Shown here: in pieces, positions 26,577 to 35,605 of the stretch
Layout of the letters: each line of letters opens with the position of its first letter
Numbering within the stretch: the stretch's first letter is position 1
Source: Acidovorax radicis
GTDB taxonomy: Bacteria; Pseudomonadota; Gammaproteobacteria; Burkholderiales; Burkholderiaceae_C
DNA length: 64,000 nt
Reading direction: 5' to 3'
NCBI RefSeq assembly: GCF_020510705.1
Contig: NZ_CP075184.1
Coordinates: 248,001 to 312,000 of the forward strand
The notes under the pieces: generated by a model
What the model saw: only the letters and a program-made list of their open reading frames with translations
Database searches by the model: none
What the model was told of the DNA's origin: nothing
Translations under genes and position numbers: made by a program

Positions 26577-28472
26577 ATGAGCTTCTCAGGCTTTGTTGTC
26601 CAGTTGTTGAATGGTCTGGCCGGTGCCTCGTCGCTGTTCCTGGTGGCTGCGGGCCTGTCGCTGATTTTTGGCGTGACGCGCATCGTCAATTTCGCGCATG
26701 GCTCGTTCTTCATGGTGGGCATTTACATGGCCTACACCCTCGTCGAGCGCCTGGGTGGCACCTTGGGCTTTTGGCCGGCGCTGCTGCTGGCTGCGGTGGC
26801 TGTCGGGGTGCTCGGTGCGCTCATCGAGGTGGTACTGCTGCGCCGTATCTACAAGGCCCCCGAGCTGTTTCAGCTGCTCGCCACCTTTGCGCTGGTGCTG
26901 GTCATCAAGGACGCCGTCCTGTGGCTGTGGGGCCCCGACGAATTGTTGGGCCCGCGTGCGCCCGGCCTGGGGGGGGCGGTAGAAATCCTCGGGCGCCAGT
27001 TCCCGTCCTATGACCTTTTCCTGATTGTGGTGGGCCCCGCCGTGCTGGCGCTGATCTGGTTGCTGCTGACACGCACGCGTTTTGGCACGCTGGTGCGCGC
27101 CGCCACCCAAGACCGCGAAATGGTGAGCGCGCTGGGCGTCAACCAGGCATGGCTGTTCACCGCAGTGTTTGCCCTGGGCGCCTTGCTGGCGGGCCTGGGT
27201 GGCGCACTGCAACTGCCGCGCGAGCCCGCCACGCTGGAGATGGACCTCAACACCATCGGCGCCGCGTTTGTGGTGGTGGTGGTGGGCGGCATGGGATCGC
27301 TGCCCGGCGCCTATGTGGCTGCCTTGCTCATCGCACAGATCAAGGCGGTGTGTATCTGGCTGGGCGTGGTGGATATTTTTGGCATCAGTGTGTCGTTTTC
27401 CAAGCTCACGCTGATGGTGGATTTTCTGGTGATGGCTGCCGTGCTGGTGTGGCGCCCCTGGGGCTTGTTCGGGCGACCCCAGGCCCCCAGCCGTTATGTG
27501 GGCATGCCTGAAGCACCGCTGCGGCGCTCGGGCCCGGTTTACCTTGCCGTGGCTGCGGTCTTGGTGTTGGTGCTGGCGGCACTGCCGTTTGCCACCGCCA
27601 ATTCGCCCTACACGCTGGTGCTGATGATCGACCTGCTGATAGCCGCGCTGTTTGCCGCCAGCCTGCACTTCATCATGGGGCCCGCAGGCATGCACTCGTT
27701 TGGCCACGCCGCCTACTTTGGCCTGGGGGCCTACGGCGCGGCGCTGCTGGTGCGCCAGCTGCAGCTGCCCATGGAGGTCGCGTTGTTCGCGGCGCCCCTG
27801 GTGGCGGCGGTGGGTGCGTTGGTGTATGGGTGGTTTTGTGTACGCCTGTCGGGTGTCTATCTGGCCATGCTCACGCTCGCTTTTGCCCAGATCACCTGGG
27901 CCATCACCTACCAGTGGGATGCGTTCACAGGGGGCAGCAACGGCCTGACCGGCGTGTGGCCGGCCGAATGGCTGAGCGACAAGCGCACCTACTACTGGCT
28001 CACGCTGGTGCTGGTGGGCGCTGGGGTGTGGTGGATGCGGCGCGTGTTGTATTCGCCCTTTGGCTACGCCCTGCGGGCGGGGCGCGACTCGGTGCTGCGT
28101 GCCGACGCGATCGGTATCGACGTCAAGCGCATGCAGTGGGCGGCGTTTGTGATCTCGGGCACCGTGGCGGGCCTGGCGGGGGCATTGTATGCGTTCTCCA
28201 AGGGCAGCATTTCGCCCGAGAGCCTGTCCGTCGGCAAGTCGGTGGATGGCCTGGTGATGGTGCTGCTCGGTGGCATCCAGACGCTGGCGGGCCCGGTGGT
28301 GGGGGCGGTGACGTTCACCTGGCTGCACGACACTGTGGCGCGCAACACCGACTACTGGCGCGCCATGCTCGGCGGCATCATCTTGCTGCTGGTGTTGCTG
28401 TTCCCGCAGGGCATCGCGGGCGGCATCCGACAGCTCTTTGACAACCTGCGCTCATCCAAGGAGGCACCATGA
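26577..28472 (+). CDS. Fused Liv-type ABC permease (LivH-LivM)
   Basis: A single 631-residue protein carries both permease subunits that are usually separate. Residues about 1-300 match LivH (IFGVTRIVNFAHGSFFMVG; VVVGGMGSLPGAYVAALL). After a short cytoplasmic joint (RPQAPSRYVGMPEAPLRR) the rest matches LivM (MHSFGHAAYFGLGAYGAALL; LAMLTLAFAQITWAI; VMVLLGGIQTLAGPVVGA). Each half keeps the EAA-like contact loop for the ATPases. The frame is continuous with no sign of error. GAGGAA precedes the ATG at 26577, and the stop overlaps the next start (ATGA), so translation is coupled to livG. Confidence 0.92.
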   Translation: MSFSGFVVQLLNGLAGASSLFLVAAGLSLIFGVTRIVNFAHGSFFMVGIYMAYTLVERLGGTLGFWPALLLAAVAVGVLGALIEVVLLRRIYKAPELFQLLATFALVLVIKDAVLWLWGPDELLGPRAPGLGGAVEILGRQFPSYDLFLIVVGPAVLALIWLLLTRTRFGTLVRAATQDREMVSALGVNQAWLFTAVFALGALLAGLGGALQLPREPATLEMDLNTIGAAFVVVVVGGMGSLPGAYVAALLIAQIKAVCIWLGVVDIFGISVSFSKLTLMVDFLVMAAVLVWRPWGLFGRPQAPSRYVGMPEAPLRRSGPVYLAVAAVLVLVLAALPFATANSPYTLVLMIDLLIAALFAASLHFIMGPAGMHSFGHAAYFGLGAYGAALLVRQLQLPMEVALFAAPLVAAVGALVYGWFCVRLSGVYLAMLTLAFAQITWAITYQWDAFTGGSNGLTGVWPAEWLSDKRTYYWLTLVLVGAGVWWMRRVLYSPFGYALRAGRDSVLRADAIGIDVKRMQWAAFVISGTVAGLAGALYAFSKGSISPESLSVGKSVDGLVMVLLGGIQTLAGPVVGAVTFTWLHDTVARNTDYWRAMLGGIILLLVLLFPQGIAGGIRQLFDNLRSSKEAP

Positions 28473-29251
28473 GTCTGCTCAAAGTTTCTGGCCTGGGCAA
28501 GGCGTTCGGGGGTGTCAAGGCGGTGGACGGCATCCACTTCGAGCTGGCCGCTGGCGAGCTGCTGGCGCTGATCGGGCCCAACGGTGCGGGCAAGTCCACG
28601 ACGTTCAACATGGTCAACGGCCAGCTGGCGGCCGATGTCGGGTCGATCACGCTCGACGGGCAGGAGCTTGTAGGCCGCAAGCCCCGCGATATCTGGCGCA
28701 TGGGGGTGGGCCGCACCTTTCAGATCGCCGAAACCTTTGCATCGCTGACGGTGGTCGAAAACGTGCAGATGGCGCTGTTGTCGCACGACCGACTTTTGTT
28801 CTCGTTATGGCGGCCGGCCAGCGACCACCAACGCGACGAAGCCCTGGCGCTGCTCGACCAGGTGGGCATGAAGGCCCAGGCCGACCGCCCCTGCAGCGTG
28901 CTCGCGTATGGCGACGTCAAGCGCGTGGAGCTGGCCATTGCCATGGCCAATGCACCCAAATTGCTGCTCATGGACGAGCCCACAGCCGGCATGGCGCCCA
29001 AAGAGCGCAATGACCTCATGGCGCTGACCAAGCAACTGGTGGTGGATCGCAACATGGCGGTGCTGTTCACCGAGCACAGCATGGATGTGGTGTTTGCCTA
29101 TGCCGACCGCATGATCGTGCTGGCGCGGGGGCGGCTCATTGCCGAGGGCAAGCCGCTGGAGTTGCGCGACCACCCCAAGGTGCAGGAGGTGTACTTCGGC
29201 ACCGGCAAGACGTTTGAGAAGAAAGCCGCAACCGCTGCGGAATCGGCATGA
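28469..29251 (+). CDS. ABC transporter ATPase, LivG type
   Basis: A 260-residue ATP-binding subunit. Walker A GPNGAGKST is near 36, signature-region LAYGDVKRVELAIAMA near 147, and Walker B LLLMDEPTAGM near 170, with the H-loop in LFTEHSMDVVF. The signature is degenerate (LAYGD rather than LSGGQ), as is usual for LivG. AAGGAGG precedes the ATG, which overlaps the permease stop, and its own stop overlaps livF. It energises uptake with the fused permease. Confidence 0.93.
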   Translation: MSLLKVSGLGKAFGGVKAVDGIHFELAAGELLALIGPNGAGKSTTFNMVNGQLAADVGSITLDGQELVGRKPRDIWRMGVGRTFQIAETFASLTVVENVQMALLSHDRLLFSLWRPASDHQRDEALALLDQVGMKAQADRPCSVLAYGDVKRVELAIAMANAPKLLLMDEPTAGMAPKERNDLMALTKQLVVDRNMAVLFTEHSMDVVFAYADRMIVLARGRLIAEGKPLELRDHPKVQEVYFGTGKTFEKKAATAAESA

Positions 29252-29997
29252 CCATGACAACAAGCGAAACCAAAGAAGTGCTGCTGCAGGCCAAGGGGCT
29301 GCAGGCCTGGTACGGTGCGGCGCAAATCCTGTACGACGTGGATCTCGACGTGCGCCGTGGCGAGGTGGTGGCGCTGATGGGGCGCAATGGTGCGGGCAAG
29401 TCCACCACACTCAAGACGCTGATGGGCATGCTGGCCAAGCGCAAGGGCCAGATCCAGTTCATGGGCAAGGACATCTCCAAAAGCGACCCCCATGACGCCG
29501 CCCGCCTGGGCCTGGGATTCGTGCCCGAAGACCGCCGCGTTTTCACCGACCTCACGGTGATGGAGAACCTTGAAGTAGGCCGCCAGCCGGCCCGCACCTG
29601 GCCCGACGGCACGGCCGCCCCGGTGTGGACGCCCGAACGCCTGTTCAAGCTCTTCCCCAACCTGGGCGAAATGCCCCAACGCCCCGGTGGCCGAATGAGT
29701 GGCGGCGAGCAGCAGATGCTCACCGTGGCCCGCACGCTCATGGGCAACCCGTATCTGGTGCTGCTCGATGAGCCGTCGGAGGGTGTGGCGCCCGTGATCG
29801 TGGAACAGATGGCGCACATGATCCTGGAGCTCAAGGAGCAAGGCGTGAGCATCCTGCTGTCCGAGCAGAACATGCACTTTGCCGAACTGGTGTCCGACCG
29901 CGCCTATGTGCTGGAAAAGGGCCAGATCCGCTACCACGCCACCATGGCCGATCTGGCGGCCAATGAGGAGGTGCGCCGGGCCTACCTGAGCGTGTAA
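29248..29997 (+). CDS. ABC transporter ATPase, LivF type
   Basis: A 249-residue ATP-binding subunit, partner of the preceding ATPase. Walker A GRNGAGKST near 46, signature MSGGEQQMLTVARTL near 150 and Walker B LVLLDEPSEGVAP near 170 are intact. The insert ARTWPDGTAAPVWTPERLF (about 112-130) is a loop longer than in most LivF. The start at 29248 overlaps the livG stop; a second ATG at 29254 is possible. The nicA-like gene begins 88 bases later, so the hydroxylase may be in the same transcript. Confidence 0.93.
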   Translation: MTMTTSETKEVLLQAKGLQAWYGAAQILYDVDLDVRRGEVVALMGRNGAGKSTTLKTLMGMLAKRKGQIQFMGKDISKSDPHDAARLGLGFVPEDRRVFTDLTVMENLEVGRQPARTWPDGTAAPVWTPERLFKLFPNLGEMPQRPGGRMSGGEQQMLTVARTLMGNPYLVLLDEPSEGVAPVIVEQMAHMILELKEQGVSILLSEQNMHFAELVSDRAYVLEKGQIRYHATMADLAANEEVRRAYLSV

Positions 29998-30085
29998 GCG
30001 TTCAAGCCGCCGATCCGGCCCGCTGCCTGCCGCTTTTTTCGAGCCCATCCCTGCTCCTGTGGCCACCGATTTCGGAGTGTTCAAC

Positions 30086-30622
30086 ATGCAAGCTGTCTTG
30101 CCGCGCAACGGCGCAGCCCACCGCCCGGGCCTAGTGGTCAACGGCCAGGCATGCGCCTTGCCGGCCCACGGCGCTGCACCGGCCACGCTGCTGCACGTGT
30201 TGCGCAACGACCTGTGCCTCAACGGCCCCAAATTCGGTTGCGGTCTGGGCCAGTGTGGCGCGTGTACCGTGCTGGTCGATGGGGTGGCCGCCCGGGCTTG
30301 CGTGATTCCGGCGGACGGCGTGGCCGGGCGTGACATCACCACGCTGGAGGGTTTGCCTGCGCGACGCGGCATGGCGGCGGGTGCCGGGGCCGCGTTGCAC
30401 CCGGTGCAGCAGGCATTTGTGGACGCCCAGGCCGCGCAATGCGGCTATTGCCTGAACGGTATGGTGATGATGACCGTGGCCTTGCTGGAACGAACCCCCG
30501 ACCCTGACGAGGCCACGATCCGGCGCGAGCTCTCTGGCAACCTGTGCCGCTGCGGCACCCACGTGGAAATCATGCGCGCTGTGTTGCGCGCGGCGGTGTT
30601 GATGCGCGAGGCGCAGCCATGA
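30086..30622 (+). CDS. Molybdenum hydroxylase 2Fe-2S subunit, NicA-like
   Basis: The small iron-sulfur subunit of a xanthine-dehydrogenase-family hydroxylase, equivalent to NicA of the aerobic nicotinate pathway of Pseudomonas putida. The 178 residues carry the plant-type cluster (KFGCGLGQCGACTVL plus a later Cys in ARACVIPAD) and the second cluster (QCGYCLNGM and GNLCRCGTH). It passes electrons from the Mo centre to the haems of the next protein. The ATG at 30086 has GGAG ten bases ahead; a GTG at 30059 is an upstream alternative. Its stop overlaps the next start (ATGA). Confidence 0.88.
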   Translation: MQAVLPRNGAAHRPGLVVNGQACALPAHGAAPATLLHVLRNDLCLNGPKFGCGLGQCGACTVLVDGVAARACVIPADGVAGRDITTLEGLPARRGMAAGAGAALHPVQQAFVDAQAAQCGYCLNGMVMMTVALLERTPDPDEATIRRELSGNLCRCGTHVEIMRAVLRAAVLMREAQP

Positions 30623-33600
30623 CCCGTGTGGACCCCGGGCGGCCATTGCGCGCCAGCATGCCGCACACGCGTGCGGATTTTCATGCGGCGCAGAGCGTCT
30701 TGCTGGTGGTGCGCAACCCGCCGCCCGCGCCCAACCCGGTCAAGGGCCAGCCTGTGCTGGTGGCTGGCAATCCTGCTGAAGGGCTGGAGATTTTGTTGGC
30801 GGTGTGGGATGACGGCAGCGTCACGGCCCTCAACGGCCACGTGGATCTGGGCACCGGCATCCGCACCGCCCTGGCGCAGATCGTGGCCGAAGAGCTGGAT
30901 GTGCCGTTGGCGCAGGTGCACATGGTGTTGGGCGATACCGCCAGCGCACCCAACCAGGGCGCCACCATTGCGAGTGCGTCTCTGCAGATCCATGCCAGGC
31001 CGCTGCGCACGGCGGCGGCGCAGGCACGCCAATGGCTGCAGGCGCAGGCCGCACAGCAACTGGGCATGGCACCCGATGCCCTGCAGCTGCAAGGCGGTGT
31101 GGTGCGGGCCATTACCCCCGCAGGTCATCCGGACAAGCCCGGCCACAGCCTGCCCTATGGCGCGCTGATCGAAGGCCGCCACGAGGTGCTGCAGCTCGAT
31201 GACAACACCCGCACCAAGCCGCCAGGCGACTACACCGTGGTGGGCACGTCGGTGCCGCGTGTGGACATTCCGGCCAAGGTGCGCGGCGATCTGATGTACG
31301 TGCACGACATGCGTGTGCCTGGCATGCTGCATGGCCGCGTGGTGCGCCCGCCTTACGCCGGGGCCGACCACGGCGACTTCATCGGCCACACGCTGGAGTC
31401 GGTGGACCAGGGCTCCATTGCACACATCCCGGGCATCCGCGCGGTGGTGGTCATCCGCGACTTTGTCGGCATCGTGGCCGAGCGTGAAGAGCAGGCCGAG
31501 CAGGCCCTGCAGGATCTGCATGTCGTGTGGAGGGACTGGCCCGGGTTTCCGCGCCAGGACAGCCCCGAGGCCATCGCCCAGGCCATCCGTGCCAACCCGT
31601 TCACACAACGGCGTCTGGTGGACGAGGGCGATGTCGATGCCGCCCTGGCACGTGCCGAGCACCCCATGCCGCGCACCTATGTGTGGCCTTACCAGATGCA
31701 CGCCTCCATCGGCCCTTCGTGCGCGGTGGCCGAGTGGCGGGGGGACGATGGTGCGGGCCAGCCGCGCATGACCGTGTGGGCCGGCACCCAGAACCCCCAT
31801 GTACTGCGTGCGGACCTGGCCCGCCTGATGGGCATGGCCGATGTGGACGTGGACCTGATCCGCATGGAGGCCGCTGGCTGCTACGGCCGCAATGCGGCCG
31901 ATGATGTGGCGGCCGACGCCGCGCTGCTCTCACGCGCCGTGGGTGCCCCTGTGCGTGTGCAGCTCACGCGTGAGCAAGAGCACCGGTGGGAGCCCAAGGG
32001 CGCTGCCCAGCTCATGCAGGTGCGCGGTGGGCTCAACGGCGATGGTTCCGTGGCGGCCTACGACTTCGAGACCTCCTACCCCTCCAACGGCGCCCCGCTG
32101 CTGGCGCTGCTGCTCACGCGCACCATCGAGCCCGTCGCCCAGGCCTACGAAATGGGCGACCGCACCGCGCGCCCGCCCTACGCCTATGACAACCTGCGCG
32201 TGGCCGTCAACGACATGGCGCCCATCGTGCGGTCGTCATGGCTGCGCGGTGTGTCGGCCTTGCCTAACTCGTTTGCGCACGAGTCGTATGTGGATGAGCT
32301 GGCCATTGCCGCTGGGGTTGATCCGGTGCAGTTTCGCCTGCAGTTGCTCGACGACCCGCGCGCCGCCGAACTGGTGCAGGCCACCGCCGACAAGGCCGGC
32401 TGGGTGCCCCACACGGCCCCCCGGCCGTGCAGCGGCAACGCACCGGACGGCGATTGGCTGCACGGACAGGGCTTTGCCTATGCCCGCTACATCCACAGCA
32501 AATGGCCGGGGTTTGGTGCCGCCTGGTCCGCCTGGGTGGCCGATGTGGACGTGAACAAGAAAACGGGCGAGGTGCATGTGCGCCGGGTGGTGGTGGGGCA
32601 CGATGCCGGTTTGCTGGTGAACCCCGCAGGGGTTGACCAGCAGGTGCATGGCAACGTGCTGCAAACCACCAGCCGCGCGCTCAAGGAGCAGGTGCGGTTC
32701 GAGCCGGTCAAGCAGTCCGTGGAAAGCCGCGAATGGGGCAGCTACCCCATCCTGAGTTTTCGGGAGGTGCCGGTCATCGAGGTCATGCACATGCCCCGGC
32801 CCGATGAGGCCCCGCTGGGCGCGGGGGAATCATCGTCGGTGCCCGGCACGGCGGCCATTGCCAACGCCATCTTCGACGCCACGGGCGTGCGGTTTCGCGC
32901 GCCGCCCTTCACCCCCGAGGTGGTGCGCGCGGGCTTGAGCCCACTCACGCAGGCAGGGGCGGCCGCCACCACGGGGCACCACGGCGGCACGGGCAACCAC
33001 GCGGGTAGCAATGCTGGCGGCACGCCTGTGGCACCGGCCGATGTGTTGCCTGCGCCTGCATTGCCAGCCCCCTCGCTGCCGGCCGATGCCCCCTGGCCCC
33101 TGCGCCGCGGCATCTGGGCGCGTGCTGCGGCGCTGCTCGCTGGCGTCTTTGCCATGGGGGCCTCGCTGCTGGGATGGCGCCCCTCCATTGCGCCCGTGGT
33201 GCAGACGGCAAGCGTGTCGGTGTACAACGCCGCCACCATTGAGCGCGGGCGCTTGCTGGCGGCGGCGGGCGACTGTGTGGTGTGCCACACCGCCCCGGGT
33301 GGCACGCCCAACACCGGTGGGCGCGGCATGGACACGCCCTTTGGCAAGGTCTACACCACCAACCTCACGCCCGATGCGGAGACCGGCATTGGCCAGTGGT
33401 CGTTCAGCGCCTTCCAGCGTGCCCTGCGCGAAGGCATCTCGCGCGATGGCAAGCACCTGTACCCCGCGTTCCCCTACACGTCGTTCGCCAAGATGAGCGA
33501 CGACGACCTGACCGCGCTGTATGCCTATCTCATGGCCCAGCCCGCCGTGCGCGCCGAGGTGCCCCCAACCAGGCTGGCTTTTCCATTCAGCGTGCGGCCC

Positions 33601-34404
33601 CTGATGGCTGGCTGGAACGCGCTGTTCCATGACGCCACCCCGTTCAAACCCGACCCCACCCGCCCCCCCGAATGGAACCGGGGCGCCTACCTGGTGCAGG
33701 GCGTGGGCCACTGCGGCGCCTGCCACACACCGCGCAATGCGCTGGGGGCTGAGTGGGGTGGTGCGGCCTTCCTGTCGGGCGCGATGGTGGATGGCTGGGA
33801 GGCGCCCGCGCTCACTGGCCTGGCGAAAACGCCGGTGCCCTGGACGGCCGATGCGCTGTACCGCTACCTGCGCGATGGCCACAGCCCGCAACACGGCAGT
33901 GCATCCGGCCCCATGGCGCCGGTGGTGCGCGAGCTGGCGCACCTGCCGGACGACGACATCCGCGCCATGGCCAGCTATCTTGCGTCGTTCACCGCCCATG
34001 AGCCTGCGGACGAGCCCCAGCAGCTGGCACAAGCCGCCGTGGCCCGTGCCGCCGCGCTGGCCCCACAGCCCGGCCAGGCCCAGCGCCTGTTCGATGGCGC
34101 CTGCGCTGCCTGCCACCACGACGGCGACGGCCCCACCTTGTTGGGCGTGAATGTGCCCTTGGCCCTCAACAGCAACCTGCACAGCGACCGGCCCGACAAC
34201 CTGCTGCAGGTCATCGTGAACGGCATCCGCGAGCCCGCCGGGCGGGACATAGGCTTCATGCCTGCGTTCGGCCACGCGCTCAGCGATGCGCAGATCACCG
34301 AGTTGGCGGGCTACATGCGCCAACGCTATGCACCGGGCCGGCCTGGGTGGAACGACCTGCCGGGCGCCCTGGCGCGGGTGCGCGCAGGGCCTGAGCATCG
34401 ATGA
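30619..34404 (+). CDS. Molybdopterin hydroxylase fused to three c-type cytochrome domains, NicB-like
   Basis: The 1261-residue large subunit resembles NicB, which with NicA converts nicotinate to 6-hydroxynicotinate; isoquinoline oxidoreductase IorB is a related alternative. The Mo part (about 1-790) has GHVDLGTGIRTALAQI, MEAAGCYGRNAADD and GAGES with the catalytic Glu at 737. A low-complexity Gly/His/Ala/Pro stretch and one membrane segment (about 831-853) follow. Then come three CxxCH haem sites at Cys886 (CVVCH), Cys1032 (CGACH) and Cys1162 (CAACH). Electrons thus leave by cytochrome c rather than NAD. The ATG at 30619 overlaps the NicA-like stop by four bases. No Moco-chaperone gene is adjacent. 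Substrate assignment rests on the cluster. Confidence 0.85.
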   Translation: MTRVDPGRPLRASMPHTRADFHAAQSVLLVVRNPPPAPNPVKGQPVLVAGNPAEGLEILLAVWDDGSVTALNGHVDLGTGIRTALAQIVAEELDVPLAQVHMVLGDTASAPNQGATIASASLQIHARPLRTAAAQARQWLQAQAAQQLGMAPDALQLQGGVVRAITPAGHPDKPGHSLPYGALIEGRHEVLQLDDNTRTKPPGDYTVVGTSVPRVDIPAKVRGDLMYVHDMRVPGMLHGRVVRPPYAGADHGDFIGHTLESVDQGSIAHIPGIRAVVVIRDFVGIVAEREEQAEQALQDLHVVWRDWPGFPRQDSPEAIAQAIRANPFTQRRLVDEGDVDAALARAEHPMPRTYVWPYQMHASIGPSCAVAEWRGDDGAGQPRMTVWAGTQNPHVLRADLARLMGMADVDVDLIRMEAAGCYGRNAADDVAADAALLSRAVGAPVRVQLTREQEHRWEPKGAAQLMQVRGGLNGDGSVAAYDFETSYPSNGAPLLALLLTRTIEPVAQAYEMGDRTARPPYAYDNLRVAVNDMAPIVRSSWLRGVSALPNSFAHESYVDELAIAAGVDPVQFRLQLLDDPRAAELVQATADKAGWVPHTAPRPCSGNAPDGDWLHGQGFAYARYIHSKWPGFGAAWSAWVADVDVNKKTGEVHVRRVVVGHDAGLLVNPAGVDQQVHGNVLQTTSRALKEQVRFEPVKQSVESREWGSYPILSFREVPVIEVMHMPRPDEAPLGAGESSSVPGTAAIANAIFDATGVRFRAPPFTPEVVRAGLSPLTQAGAAATTGHHGGTGNHAGSNAGGTPVAPADVLPAPALPAPSLPADAPWPLRRGIWARAAALLAGVFAMGASLLGWRPSIAPVVQTASVSVYNAATIERGRLLAAAGDCVVCHTAPGGTPNTGGRGMDTPFGKVYTTNLTPDAETGIGQWSFSAFQRALREGISRDGKHLYPAFPYTSFAKMSDDDLTALYAYLMAQPAVRAEVPPTRLAFPFSVRPLMAGWNALFHDATPFKPDPTRPPEWNRGAYLVQGVGHCGACHTPRNALGAEWGGAAFLSGAMVDGWEAPALTGLAKTPVPWTADALYRYLRDGHSPQHGSASGPMAPVVRELAHLPDDDIRAMASYLASFTAHEPADEPQQLAQAAVARAAALAPQPGQAQRLFDGACAACHHDGDGPTLLGVNVPLALNSNLHSDRPDNLLQVIVNGIREPAGRDIGFMPAFGHALSDAQITELAGYMRQRYAPGRPGWNDLPGALARVRAGPEHR

Positions 34405-34409
34405 TATGG

Positions 34410-34465
34410 GGTGTTTTGATCGTTAGCGCTTGATGGGTAAGCGCTGAATGCTATAAAAACAGGAG
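34410..34465 (+). repeat. GCGCTT-hairpin repeat, copy E; gap 34405-34725
   Basis: TTTTGATCGTTAGCGCTTGA then TGGGTAAGCGCTGAATG is a good family member right after the large hydroxylase gene. Its GCGCTT/AAGCGC hairpin could act as a transcript end. The rest of this 321-base gap shows nothing I can name apart from the ribosome site of the small gene at 34726. Confidence 0.65.
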
Positions 34466-34725
34466 TGATTAAGGCCAGAATGCGGCGCGGCAGTCGCGCG
34501 CCTGCGGGCCGTGGACGCCCCCCTGGGCATTAGCAGCGTCGAACAGCGCCGTCATTGCACCCCACATCGGCGCATCACCCCCGCGCCACGTCGGCACAGT
34601 GGTGTCGGGCCTGTTCCAGGGTGGGGCAAGCCCGGGTGCTGGTGGGTCTGCTGGCCCGCTGCATGCACCCCGATCGGTCGGCCTGCCCGCGTGGTGGCCG
34701 AAGACTTTCCTCCAAGGAGAACACC

Positions 34726-34842
34726 ATGCCCACTGGCGACCTGGAAATTCACGTGATCGTGCTGCGGATGCTGCGCGAAGGTTATGCCTCCCTCACCGCA
34801 GCACAACGAAGAATTGTTGACGCATTGATGGCCGTGTGCTGA
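34726..34842 (+). CDS. Small hypothetical protein, 38 residues
   Basis: A short frame with a textbook ribosome site (AAGGAGA, seven bases before the ATG). The product starts MPTGDLEIHVIVLRMLREGY and continues with ASLTAAQRRIVDALMAVC. It is predicted to be mostly helical and amphipathic, with no membrane segment. The upstream frame is open further but is Arg/His/Pro-rich and unlike a protein. I do not recognise it. It could be a small regulator or an orphan gene. Confidence 0.5.
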   Translation: MPTGDLEIHVIVLRMLREGYASLTAAQRRIVDALMAVC

Positions 34843-34940
34843 TCGATGGGCTGCATCGTTTGATGTAGGCCCCTTGAGACGCCTATAGCAAGGGTGCAAG
34901 GGCAAGGGAGCGCCCGGGTTTGCCGCAGGGTGGCGTGTGG

Positions 34941-35483
34941 CTATGCCAGATGCAGCAATGCGGCATCCGCCCCCATCGCCTGCGCAATGAGCCGCATATC
35001 GTGGTCGCTGACGGCGAACAGCCCGAAGCGGAACTTGCCGCCCCAGTGCGTGCGGTCGTCCACCCACTCGAAGCTGTCCAGCAGCGGTGCAATCGCAGCT
35101 TCCTGCGCGGGCACATAGGCCACGTCCTTGCGGAACGGCACAAACCCGCCGCCCATGTCAAACGCATAGGGCGCGCCGGGTAGCACGATGCCGATCGAGA
35201 CAAACGCCTGCAGCCGCTCCTTGCCACCCAGGGTGACGGTAGGCGCGTAATACGCCACGCGGTCCCCGGGGCGTATGCGCTGCAGCGGCGTCGCCTTGCC
35301 ATGACACACCTGCATGTAGCCCGCGCCGGGCGTGGCGCAGCCCCTGCGGGCGTGCTGGGCGCAGGCCACGGCGATCCAGTTGCGGCGCGCCGTGGCGGCG
35401 GCGGTCGCTGCCGACATAGGCATGTCCCTGCGTGCAGGCTCGGCATCCGTCCAAAGGGTGTGTTGCAGCACGGCGTCGGTCAT
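34941..35483 (-). CDS. EVE-domain protein
   Basis: EVE domains belong to the PUA-like fold and bind modified nucleotides in DNA or RNA; stand-alone copies are thought to act in RNA or defence-related recognition. The 180 residues show [48 protein letters not shown] and the late [22 protein letters not shown] block, a full-length domain. The ATG at 35483 has AGGAG ahead. A 22-base palindrome at 35528-35549 in its promoter is also found before two other loci in this window and suggests control by the WYL regulator at 62434. Confidence 0.85.
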   Translation of the reverse strand: MTDAVLQHTLWTDAEPARRDMPMSAATAAATARRNWIAVACAQHARRGCATPGAGYMQVCHGKATPLQRIRPGDRVAYYAPTVTLGGKERLQAFVSIGIVLPGAPYAFDMGGGFVPFRKDVAYVPAQEAAIAPLLDSFEWVDDRTHWGGKFRFGLFAVSDHDMRLIAQAMGADAALLHLA

Positions 35484-35527
35484 GAAAAAGCTCCTGGGGA
35501 TAGAAGCCACCGATGGTGCGGGTGCGC

Positions 35528-35549
35528 TGCTGACACCGCAGTGTCAGTA
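35528..35549. promoter_or_regulatory. TGCTGACA-N6-TGTCAGTA palindrome, site 1
   Basis: The left arm is TGCTGACA (35528-35535), the spacer CCGCAG and the right arm TGTCAGTA (35542-35549), about 45 bases upstream of the EVE gene start. A further half-site TGTCAGCA is at 35565-35572. The same palindrome with the same 6-base spacer stands at 37661 and 61647. Confidence 0.65.
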
Positions 35550-35605
35550 CCTTTGCAGTATCCCTGTCAGCAACGCACGACCCCAGGGAGATCGCCAACA
35601 CGTTC

